NCBI GenBank assembly: GCA_003648875.1
Contig: QMQC01000020.1
Coordinates: 1 to 12,627 of the forward strand
DNA: 12,627 nucleotides
Direction: 5' to 3'
Source of the DNA: Actinomycetota bacterium
GTDB lineage: Bacteria > Actinomycetota > Acidimicrobiia > Spongiisociales > UBA5794
Within the stretch, counting starts at the first letter, position 1. The number at the start of each line of letters is the position of its first letter. Both the position numbers and the translations under genes were made by a program. The notes below the pieces were generated by a model. That model worked only from the letters and a program-made list of their open reading frames with translations, made no database searches and was not told the DNA's origin. Below are positions 7,258 to 12,627 of the stretch, one piece after another.

Positions 7258-8163
7258 TCAGTTGACTGAGAGCACCTGCGGAGACGGTTCGGTCACCCAG
7301 ACACCGATCTCATCGTCAACGGTGACCTCAGCTGCCTCGATGACGCCAACGAACCAGTTGTCGACGGCACCAACAAGGGCGTCTCGTTCGAGCGCAGCCC
7401 TGACGACCTCTGGTGTTGCTTCTTCTCTCTGGTTCACGACGATGATGTGAAAACCGAACTCTGACTCGACCGGTGCCGTGGGAAGGTCGATTTCGGCCTC
7501 CATCGTGGCCAGAGCGAAGGACTCCACAAAGCCAGCGGGCGGGTTGCATCCGAGATCACCACCATTGGCACCCGATCCCGGGTCAAGGGACACCTCCTGT
7601 GCAATCACCGCAAAGTCCTCGCCAGATTCGAGCCGAGCCGTCACGTCATTGGCCTCTTCCTCCGTCTCAACGAGAATGTGGGAAGCACACACGACCGTCC
7701 AGTCGAGCGCCGAGTTGGCCAATTCTGCGTTGATGACATCTTCACTGATATGCGCTGTTGATTCAGAGAGCTGAGTCTGAACGCCATCTTGGATGATCAA
7801 CTGCCTTGCGAACTCTCTGATGCCTTCGACGGAGGCGTTCACTGCCGCGAGATACTCTTCGAGAGTTGCCGCTTCACCCTGGCCGGCAACCAGCTCATCG
7901 AGGCGAGCGGAAATCTCATCGTCGGTCGGAACTATCCCGAATGCTGACGAAGCAGCCTGAGTGATGGCTTCCCACTGGATCACCACGGACAGATAACGCG
8001 TGAAGTCCGATGCTGCACCGTCTTCCTCGGTCACAGGCACGAGCTTCTCGACCTGAGAGCGCGGAATGTCCGTGCCATTGACCGACGCGACGATGGCATC
8101 GCTGCCGCCACACGCTGTAGCAACGATCGACAGCGTGGCGAGGACCGCGAGAATTCGTTTCAT
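7258..8163 (-). CDS. PpiC/SurA-type peptidyl-prolyl isomerase lipoprotein
   Basis: This 301-residue protein is a predicted lipid-anchored foldase outside the membrane, related to PrsA-type chaperones that help secreted proteins fold. MKRILAVLATLSIVATAC is a lipoprotein signal with the modified Cys at 18; the -3 residue is Ala, slightly off consensus. A SurA-N-like helical region covers about 20-150 and a parvulin domain about 152-246, with ASHILVETEEEA (His162), the GGDLG turn (201-205) and GFHIIVV (His239). The mature protein has two further cysteines, Cys159 just before SHILV and Cys206 just after GGDLG, placed so that they could pair across the parvulin sheet. The start at 8163 is supported by GAAAGG 6 bases upstream; the frame stays open further upstream, but that stretch does not look like a signal peptide. 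It is the first gene of the minus-strand run and is divergent from the E1 gene. Confidence 0.93.
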   Translation of the reverse strand: MKRILAVLATLSIVATACGGSDAIVASVNGTDIPRSQVEKLVPVTEEDGAASDFTRYLSVVIQWEAITQAASSAFGIVPTDDEISARLDELVAGQGEAATLEEYLAAVNASVEGIREFARQLIIQDGVQTQLSESTAHISEDVINAELANSALDWTVVCASHILVETEEEANDVTARLESGEDFAVIAQEVSLDPGSGANGGDLGCNPPAGFVESFALATMEAEIDLPTAPVESEFGFHIIVVNQREEATPEVVRAALERDALVGAVDNWFVGVIEAAEVTVDDEIGVWVTEPSPQVLSVN

Positions 8164-8376
8164 CCACAACCTTTCATCGAGTTGAGAGGCTAAACCCGAA
8201 TGCGTCATACAGATCACAGAGCAAGACCGTGGAAAGACGAGCGACCGGGCATTGCCAATCATCAAAGACCTCCGCAAGAAGAGGAAGGCGGTGAGCAATC
8301 GGTCAGCGAACGAGACAGAGCCGCCCTGAGATCGTCCTAGTTCCGCACTAGCCTGCGGGACTCAACCGGAGCAGGC
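8164..8376. other. Divergent intergenic region between ppiC and the E1 gene
   Basis: This 213-base gap must hold promoters for both flanking genes. For E1, TAGCCT at 8349-8354 is a possible -10 box, but no good -35 box precedes it at the usual spacing. For PpiC no convincing promoter is visible. The Shine-Dalgarno of PpiC (GAAAGG, 8170-8175 on the minus strand) and of E1 (GGAG, 8368-8371) are clear. Nothing else was recognised. Confidence 0.4.
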
Positions 8377-9741
8377 GTGACCAGCGAATCGATGACCAGA
8401 TCACCGAAGGCGGATATCGACTTCGCTGCGCTCGCGATCATTGAGAAGCGCCTGCTCTGGCTCTCGACCCGCATGATCGACCACGCAAACAAGCGAAGCG
8501 ACACAGAGATCAAGGTCGGAGGTCACCAAGCATCGTGTGCCTCCATGGCCACGATAATGACCGCCCTCTGGTTCGCCCACATCGGTGGTGAAGACAAGGT
8601 TGCTGTCAAGCCCCACGCCTCGCCGCTCTACCACTCCATCAAATACCTCACCGGTGAGCTCGACCGCAGCTACCTCTCCATGCTTCGCCAGCTTGGAGGA
8701 CTCCAGGCCTATCCGTCGCGCACGAAGGATCCTGACGTCGCAGATTTCTCGACCGGATCAGTGGGTCTCGGCGCTGTTGCACCGCTCTTCTCCGCTGCGA
8801 CGCGCAGGTACGTCGATGACCACTTCGAAACACGCCCACCCGCAAGGTTTGTCGCCATAGCCGGTGATGCCGAACTCGACGAAGGAAACGTCTGGGAGGC
8901 CATTGCGGACCCGTCATTGCAGGGCCTCGGAAACGTGATGCTTGTCATCGATCTGAATCGCCAGAGCCTCGATCGAATCATCCCGGGAATCCAGGCGAAG
9001 CGGCTGATGAGCTTCTTTCGAGATGCCGGATGGCACGTCGCCGAAGCGAAATACGGCAACAGGTTGCTCGATGCCTTCGATCAACCCGGCGGTGAGTCGA
9101 TCAGAGAGCACATAGACCAGATGTCGAACGAGGAGTATCAGAGCCTGTTCGCCTATGCGGGCGCGGAACTTCGATCCCGATTCCTCGCCAACGCGGTTCC
9201 TGAAGTCGAAACGGCAATCTCAGACATTCCGGACGATGAGCTCGCATCCGTGGTCCAGAACCTCGGCGGGCACGACCTCAAGGTGCTGATCGATACATAT
9301 CGCGAATGTGAGGCGGTGACCGATAGACCAAGCGTCGTGTTCGCATACACCATCAAAGGGTGGGGATTGCCGATTGTCGGCGACCCGATGAACCACTCCA
9401 CACTCATGAGCACCGCCCAGATCGATGACCTACGCAGAGAAATAGGGTTGACCAGCAAGAACGAGTGGGACCGCTTCGATCCAACCACACCCGAGGGGAC
9501 GATCTGTGCCGTTGTTGGTGCTGCCGTCAACAACGAACCGCCACAGTCCAGGCCACGTCTCGAAGTGCCTGTCGAAACCGGTGTCCGACACAAAGCAAAG
9601 GTATCCACCCAGGAAGCATTTGGGCGGATCATCGTTGCCCTCGGGAGAGACGAAGCACTTGCCGACCGACTCGTCACGGTTTCGCCTGACGTATCCGTCT
9701 CCACCAGTCTCGGTGGATGGATCAACACCCACGGCGTCTAA
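8377..9741 (+). CDS. aceE: Pyruvate dehydrogenase E1 component, homodimeric (AceE-like) type: N-terminal part ending at an in-frame TAA
   Basis: E1 decarboxylates pyruvate with thiamine diphosphate and passes the acetyl group to the E2 lipoyl domain. This part, 454 residues, has the cofactor-binding domain: GGHQAS (His50), VKPHASPLYHSIKYL (His80, His86) and the ThDP/metal motif GDAELDEGN (Asp164) running to IDLN (Asn194). The second, pyrimidine-binding domain begins around VSTQEAFGRII and is cut after GGWINTHGV by TAA at codon 455. The same frame continues without another defect to 10719. This product therefore lacks the catalytic Glu of the second domain and the whole C-terminal domain. The start is GTG at 8377 with GGAG 5 bases upstream; ATG at 8392 is an alternative. 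A transketolase-like 2-oxo-acid dehydrogenase with another substrate is possible; the aceE symbol is by family resemblance. Confidence 0.85.
   Translation: MTSESMTRSPKADIDFAALAIIEKRLLWLSTRMIDHANKRSDTEIKVGGHQASCASMATIMTALWFAHIGGEDKVAVKPHASPLYHSIKYLTGELDRSYLSMLRQLGGLQAYPSRTKDPDVADFSTGSVGLGAVAPLFSAATRRYVDDHFETRPPARFVAIAGDAELDEGNVWEAIADPSLQGLGNVMLVIDLNRQSLDRIIPGIQAKRLMSFFRDAGWHVAEAKYGNRLLDAFDQPGGESIREHIDQMSNEEYQSLFAYAGAELRSRFLANAVPEVETAISDIPDDELASVVQNLGGHDLKVLIDTYRECEAVTDRPSVVFAYTIKGWGLPIVGDPMNHSTLMSTAQIDDLRREIGLTSKNEWDRFDPTTPEGTICAVVGAAVNNEPPQSRPRLEVPVETGVRHKAKVSTQEAFGRIIVALGRDEALADRLVTVSPDVSVSTSLGGWINTHGV
9739..9741 (+). other. In-frame TAA interrupting the E1 gene (nonsense mutation, sequencing error or readthrough site)
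   Basis: Codons before and after the TAA encode continuous family-like sequence in one frame (GGWINTHGV, stop, AATERHDYFEQDR). Joined, the frame spans 8377-10719 and would give about 780 residues, a sensible length for this subfamily. One base change from TAC, TAT, CAA, GAA or AAA gives TAA. No recoding element such as a hairpin was recognised after it. No other gene that ends within this window uses TAA: the visible terminal stops are TGA or TAG. Confidence 0.9.
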
Positions 9742-9837
9742 GCGGCAACCGAGCGCCACGACTACTTCGAGCAGGACCGAATCCTCAAGTGGAAGCCGGG
9801 ACCCCGCGGCAGACACATCGAGCTCGGTATCTCGGAG

Positions 9838-10719
9838 ATGAACCTGTTCCTCTTCCTTGGCCAGCTCGGTCTCTCCCACGAGCACCACGGAGAGATGCTC
9901 ATACCCATCGGCACCGTGTACGACCCTTTCGTGTTGCGCGGACTCGACGCGCTGATCTACGCCTTGTACAACGGGTCGAAGTTCATCGTCGCGGGAACAC
10001 CCGCAGGGATAACGCTCGCACCCGAAGGCGGTGCGCATCAATCCTCGATCACGCCGTCCGTTGGACTCGAACTTCCGGGCATCACACAGACCGAACCGAC
10101 GTACGCGTTGGCTCTGGATTGGATTCTGAGCGATGGAGTCAGCCGAATCTCAGACCAAGAGGCGGAGAGTTTGTATATACGGATGTCAACCAGGCCGGTG
10201 GACCAGACTCCGTTCGATGAGGTATCGGAGCGAACGGGAGTCGATCGGCTGCGTCATGATGTTCTCGCTGGAGGCTACAGGCTGCGCGAGCCCGGTCGGG
10301 GTGAGCCGCTCATCCTTGCCGCATCTGGACCGGTCATGCCCGAAGTTCTCGCCTCGGCCGATCTGCTCACAAACGAAGGCGCCGCGGTAACCGTACTGGA
10401 CATCACGAGTCTCGATCGCCTGTATCAGGGCTGGCGAAGTGAACTGACAGAGGCAACACGAACCGCAACCGTTCCCTCCGGACCGGGGCACATCAAGGGG
10501 CTCATTCGTCAGGGAGAACGCTCGGCACCCATCGTGACCATCCACGATGCAGCCTCTCATTCAATGGCATGGCTCGGATCTGTCTACGGACAGCGAGCGG
10601 TACCAATCGGCGTCGACCGCTTCGGTGAGTCGGGAACGATTCACGAACTCTACGAAGCCTTCGGATTCCTACCCCACCAGATCGCGACGGCTGGTCTCGT
10701 CGCCCTCAACCTCGACTGA
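9838..10719 (+). CDS. aceE: Pyruvate dehydrogenase E1 component, homodimeric type: C-terminal part of the interrupted gene
   Basis: This is the in-frame continuation of the gene at 8377. The frame reopens at 9742 immediately after the TAA, but its first possible start codon is ATG at 9838. The stretch before that ATG encodes GRHIELGISE, the segment that carries the catalytic glutamate contacting the thiamine ring in this superfamily, so a protein begun at 9838 would lack it. Conserved family sequence follows: IPIGTVYDPFVLRGLDALIY, FIVAGTPAGITLAPEGGAHQ and a transketolase C-terminal-type domain from about 10260 to the TGA at 10717-10719. GGAG directly touches the ATG with no spacer, so reinitiation is not well supported. 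Conservation of this half argues that the break is recent or an error in the sequence. Separate alpha and beta subunits are unlikely, because the break falls about 50 residues inside a domain. Confidence 0.8.
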   Translation: MNLFLFLGQLGLSHEHHGEMLIPIGTVYDPFVLRGLDALIYALYNGSKFIVAGTPAGITLAPEGGAHQSSITPSVGLELPGITQTEPTYALALDWILSDGVSRISDQEAESLYIRMSTRPVDQTPFDEVSERTGVDRLRHDVLAGGYRLREPGRGEPLILAASGPVMPEVLASADLLTNEGAAVTVLDITSLDRLYQGWRSELTEATRTATVPSGPGHIKGLIRQGERSAPIVTIHDAASHSMAWLGSVYGQRAVPIGVDRFGESGTIHELYEAFGFLPHQIATAGLVALNLD

Positions 10720-10884
10720 TCCACGACCCAATCAAGATGATCGAGCCCGTGCGTCGACAGCTCCAGCCCACGTTTCTGATCGTGACATGACCGCACCTCG
10801 GTAGTTGGGGAACCAGATTCCGATGTCATCAGCACGGCGTTTTCCAATGCATGGGGCGCCAGCGTCGGGTATGGTAGCTGCGGA
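10720..10884. other. Intergenic gap between the E1 gene and the Thr-linker lipoprotein
   Basis: This gap is 165 bases. Apart from the putative -10 element at 10870-10875 I see no RNA gene, strong hairpin or credible small gene. No T-run terminator follows the E1 stop codon. Confidence 0.4.
10870..10875 (+). promoter_or_regulatory. Putative -10 element (TATGGT) of a near-leaderless promoter for the lipoprotein gene
   Basis: TATGGT fits TAnnnT and lies at -15 to -10 from the ATG at 10885, giving a predicted leader of about 0-4 bases. No Shine-Dalgarno sequence precedes the ATG. No consensus -35 box is seen 17 bases upstream. Confidence 0.3.
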
Positions 10885-11457
10885 ATGAGGATCGTACGGC
10901 TGGGTCTACTGCTGGGTACTTTCACGCTCGTCTTGGCAGCGTGTGGTGGCAGCGCGGCTGATGTCACGACGACCACGACAACGGTCACACCGGCGACTTC
11001 AGCGACGAGCACATCGTCGGCAACATCGCTTCCGCCGACGACAACGGCGACGACGACAACCACGACAACGGTGAAGTTGGGTGCAACCTCGACCGTAATC
11101 GTGGTCCAGCTGGACCTGACCGCACTTGGATACTTCTCCGGAACGATCGATGGAATCGCTGGAGAAGAAACCAAGGCAGCGATCGCCAAGTTTCAAGCCG
11201 ATTCGGGCCTCGATGCGGATGGCGAATTCGGCCCGAAGACCGATGCTGCTCTCGTTCCGAAGCTCCAATCCAACGTCGACTATGTGACCGATGTGCAAGA
11301 AGAGCTCGTCGAGCTGAAGTACTACGGCGGTCCCGTGGACGGAGATTATGGCGATGGCACCCAGAAGGGTGTGAAGCTCCTCCAGCGTTCATGTGAGCTG
11401 GAGGAAACCGGCGAACTGGACATCAGCACGCGGCTTTGTCTCGGGGGATACAGCTAG
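10885..11457 (+). CDS. Lipoprotein with Thr-rich linker and two peptidoglycan-binding modules
   Basis: This 190-residue protein is predicted to be anchored in the membrane and to hold peptidoglycan; no catalytic domain is seen. MRIVRLGLLLGTFTLVLAAC is a textbook lipoprotein signal with lipobox LAAC and Cys20. Residues 27-63 are a low-complexity linker made mostly of Thr with some Ser, Ala and Pro, encoded largely by ACG and ACA codons. Two PG_binding_1-like repeats follow: about 70-127 (LGYFSGTIDGIAGEETKAAI) and 133-190 (LKYYGGPVDGDYGDGTQKGV). The second is atypical at its end and carries Cys170 and Cys185, which could form a disulfide. It resembles the binding modules of the M23 peptidase at 6089-7117. 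It may act as a passive tether or as a non-catalytic partner of a hydrolase, which is inference. It ends in two consecutive TAG codons. Confidence 0.9.
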   Translation: MRIVRLGLLLGTFTLVLAACGGSAADVTTTTTTVTPATSATSTSSATSLPPTTTATTTTTTTVKLGATSTVIVVQLDLTALGYFSGTIDGIAGEETKAAIAKFQADSGLDADGEFGPKTDAALVPKLQSNVDYVTDVQEELVELKYYGGPVDGDYGDGTQKGVKLLQRSCELEETGELDISTRLCLGGYS

Positions 11458-11485
11458 TAGCGACGGACGACAGTTCCAACAAGCC

Positions 11486-11517
11486 GTCCCCCCTAGATCC
11501 TCGCTATCGCTCGTCTC
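11486..11517. repeat. 32-bp direct repeat, copy 1
   Basis: This 32-base segment begins GTCCCCCCTAGATCC and ends ATCGCTCGTCTC. It is identical base for base to 11556-11587, with different bases on both sides. Its first ten bases (GTCCCCCCTA) also form the left arm of the stem-loop at 11590-11609. A 10-bp palindrome CCACCGGTGG overlaps its last base (11517-11526). Confidence 0.9.
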
Positions 11518-11555
11518 CACCGGTGGTTCTCGCGTACCGGGCTCACAGGTTCGCG

Positions 11556-11587
11556 GTCCCCCCTAGATCCTCGCTATCGCTCGTCTC
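11556..11587. repeat. 32-bp direct repeat, copy 2
   Basis: This is the second perfect copy of the element at 11486-11517. A 38-base unrelated spacer separates the two, so they start 70 bases apart. It is followed after two bases by the stem-loop at 11590-11609. Confidence 0.9.
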
Positions 11588-11589
11588 TT

Positions 11590-11609
11590 GTCCCCCCTAA
11601 AGGGGGGAC
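11590..11609. terminator. Stem-loop between convergent genes, possible bidirectional terminator
   Basis: GTCCCCCC (11590-11597) pairs perfectly with GGGGGGAC (11602-11609) around a TAAA loop. It lies 4 bases from the stop end of the flavin reductase gene and downstream of the lipoprotein gene, where a shared terminator is expected. Neither side has a T-run, so it is not a classical intrinsic terminator. It may work as an actinobacterial T-less terminator or only mark the end of the repeat element. Confidence 0.55.
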
Positions 11610-11613
11610 TCGC

Positions 11614-12114
11614 TCAGTGGCCTCTGCGAGTTCCACCGTATTTCATGCGGGTGTCTGACATCGCTGCGGCTCGAGCATCGTCGTCATTGACCCCGGCCGC
11701 GACGAGTTCGCCGATGAAGAACGTGTGACTGCCGCAGTCAACGGTCTGGTTCACCGAACACTCCAACCACGCAATGGCTTCATCGAATATCGGGGCACCT
11801 GTTTCGCCCTCGGAGATCGCAAATCCGTTCAGAGTCATGCCATCCTTCTTGGCAGGTTTGGAGAACTTCACGAAGGGACGAGTGTCGCGCGCATCCCAGA
11901 GGTTCACCGTGAATGACCCTCCTTCAGCGATGAGCCTGTGGGTGATGGCAGCCGTATCTATGCCCACACCGATGAGGACAGGTTCCTGGGCAACCTGGGT
12001 GATCCATGATGTCGTCATCGCGTTCCATTCGGCACCGGCCCGCGACCCGACGAGCGCAAGTGCGTTTGGGATCTTCCATGTGGCCTGGTTGATGAGCTCA
12101 GCTGATAGGTCCAT
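11614..12114 (-). CDS. Flavin reductase-like FMN-binding domain protein
   Basis: This 166-residue protein is a single flavin reductase-like split-barrel, the usual length for the family. Members bind FMN and reduce flavin with NAD(P)H, often to supply a monooxygenase partner. Visible family features are an N-terminal helix (ELINQATWKIPNALALVGS), the strand and loop NAMTTSWITQVAQEPVLIGV that lines the flavin site, GSFTVNLWDARDT and the C-terminal pattern DCGSHTFFIGELVAAGV. No monooxygenase gene is nearby, so the electron acceptor is unknown. The start at 12114 is preferred because GGAGG (12119-12123 on the minus strand) lies 4 bases upstream and family similarity begins there. The frame is open to 12279, but that stretch overlaps the divergent amidohydrolase gene and resembles nothing. 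It ends with TGA just beyond the stem-loop shared with the convergent lipoprotein gene. Confidence 0.9.
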   Translation of the reverse strand: MDLSAELINQATWKIPNALALVGSRAGAEWNAMTTSWITQVAQEPVLIGVGIDTAAITHRLIAEGGSFTVNLWDARDTRPFVKFSKPAKKDGMTLNGFAISEGETGAPIFDEAIAWLECSVNQTVDCGSHTFFIGELVAAGVNDDDARAAAMSDTRMKYGGTRRGH

Positions 12115-12183
12115 CAGCCCTCCAATCGAGTAGATCCTGAACAGTAGATGAGGAACAGCGCCGCACCCGCGGCCACGAACAGG

Positions 12184-12189
12184 TACAGT
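12184..12189 (+). promoter_or_regulatory. Putative -10 element (TACAGT) of a leaderless promoter for the M20 gene
   Basis: TACAGT fits TAnnnT and occupies exactly -12 to -7 from the ATG at 12196, which predicts transcription from the start codon itself. No Shine-Dalgarno sequence lies in the intervening six bases. No -35 consensus is visible. Confidence 0.4.
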
Positions 12190-12195
12190 GCCGCT

Positions 12196-12627
12196 ATGAC
12201 CTACAAAGAGACTGTCGAAAACGCATTCAGTGCCATCGAAGACGATCTCCGCTCGATCTCCAGGTGGATGTACGAACATCCCGAGACCGCATTCCAGGAG
12301 TTCGAGTCCTCAAAGCGACTCAGCCAGTTCCTGGAGAATCGGGGATTCGACGTCACCTATCCAGCCTACGAGCTGAAGACGGCGTTCGAAGCCACCGCTG
12401 GATCCAGCGGGCCGCGCGTGGTGATCTGCTGCGAATACGACGCACTGCCTGAAGTCGGTCACGCATGCGGGCACAACATCATCGCGACGGCAGCGCTCGG
12501 CGCCGGAGTCGCGATCGCATCGATAGCCGACGAACTCGGCATCCGCGTCACAGTGCTCGGTACACCTGCCGAAGAGGGTGGGGGCGGGAAGGTCGAATTG
12601 ATCAACGCAGGTGCTTTCAACGACTCC
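12196..12627 (+). CDS. M20 family metallopeptidase/amidohydrolase, N-terminal 144 codons (truncated by window end)
   Basis: This is the start of an M20 hydrolase related to amidohydrolases such as AbgB and PM20D2-type dipeptidases, which cut amide bonds of N-acyl amino acids or small dipeptides in the cytoplasm. Visible landmarks are RWMYEHPETAFQEFESS (substrate-side His28), the metal-binding segment CCEYDALPEVGHACGHN with His89, Cys91 and His93, and GTPAEEGGGGK with the catalytic and metal-binding glutamates Glu126 and Glu127. Cysteine in HACGH is typical of the amidohydrolase branch rather than of the aspartate-based dipeptidase branch. No signal peptide is seen. The frame is open to the last base and about two thirds of the protein is missing. 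The start has no Shine-Dalgarno sequence but has a TAnnnT box at leaderless spacing. It diverges from the flavin reductase gene. The substrate cannot be deduced. Confidence 0.92.
   Translation, partial: MTYKETVENAFSAIEDDLRSISRWMYEHPETAFQEFESSKRLSQFLENRGFDVTYPAYELKTAFEATAGSSGPRVVICCEYDALPEVGHACGHNIIATAALGAGVAIASIADELGIRVTVLGTPAEEGGGGKVELINAGAFNDS

Noticed and set aside
8164..8298. Upstream start at 8298 for the PpiC lipoprotein
   Set aside because: It would bury the lipoprotein signal 45 residues inside the protein, whereas ATG at 8163 has a well-placed GAAAGG.
8200..8340. 46-codon plus-strand frame in the ppiC/E1 divergent gap
   Set aside because: The predicted peptide is rich in Arg, Glu, Pro and Gln without hydrophobic pattern. 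There is no well-spaced Shine-Dalgarno sequence, and it would fill the shared promoter region.
9739..9741. Selenocysteine or pyrrolysine at the internal stop
   Set aside because: Those use TGA and TAG respectively; this codon is TAA, and no suitable hairpin was seen after it.
8377..10719. Reading the split E1 as separate alpha and beta subunits
   Set aside because: Natural heterodimeric E1s divide between domains. Here the stop lies about 50 residues inside the second domain, and the only start codon after it leaves out the catalytic glutamate.
10976..11075. ACG/ACA-rich run in the lipoprotein gene as a microsatellite
   Set aside because: The low complexity is explained by the Thr-rich linker it encodes. 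Codons vary and the frame is intact.
11486..11587. Two identical 32-base repeats with a 38-base spacer, CRISPR-like in size
   Set aside because: There are only two copies and one spacer, no cas genes, and the repeat head is shared with an adjacent stem-loop. It fits an intergenic repeat element better.
12115..12279. Longer flavin reductase frame beginning at 12279
   Set aside because: It overlaps the coding start of the divergent M20 gene, while ATG at 12114 has GGAGG and matches the family's usual start.

Overview
The window looks like chromosomal DNA from a high-GC actinobacterium, most plausibly of the class Acidimicrobiia or a relative. Pointers are two LCP (LytR-CpsA-Psr) cell-wall ligases, a lipoprotein with a long threonine-rich linker, a homodimeric-type (AceE-like) pyruvate dehydrogenase E1 and TAnnnT motifs at leaderless spacing. 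This placement is inference from gene content; no marker gene is present. No mobile element, CRISPR array, tRNA or rRNA was found.

Layout. Positions 1-8163 hold five genes on the minus strand. Reading from high to low coordinates they are a PpiC-type prolyl isomerase lipoprotein (7258-8163), a secreted M23 peptidase with two peptidoglycan-binding modules (6089-7117), two tandem LCP paralogs of exactly 543 residues each (4311-5942 and 2590-4221), and a large membrane-bound PAS-PAS-GAF histidine kinase whose last residues run off the window (1-2414). From 8377 the plus strand carries an AceE-like E1 gene broken by one in-frame TAA (8377-10719), then a lipoprotein with a Thr-rich linker and two peptidoglycan-binding modules (10885-11457). 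A flavin reductase-like gene (11614-12114, minus) converges on that lipoprotein gene and diverges from a truncated M20 amidohydrolase gene (12196 to the window end).

How the genes fit together. Wall-polymer ligation (two LCPs), wall hydrolysis or binding (M23 and the lipoprotein) and exported-protein folding (PpiC) make this a cell-envelope neighbourhood. The mature exported parts of all five envelope proteins contain an even number of cysteines, at identical positions in the two LCPs, which suggests oxidative folding outside the membrane.

Most notable signals: (i) the nonsense codon in an otherwise intact E1 frame; (ii) a 12-unit degenerate heptamer array directly upstream of the first LCP gene, with further heptamer, tandem and inverted repeats in the neighbouring gaps; (iii) a pair of 32-bp direct repeats followed by a stem-loop in the convergent gap at 11486-11609; (iv) the four shared cysteines and polytopic N-termini of the LCP pair. 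No gap between genes exceeds 213 bases.
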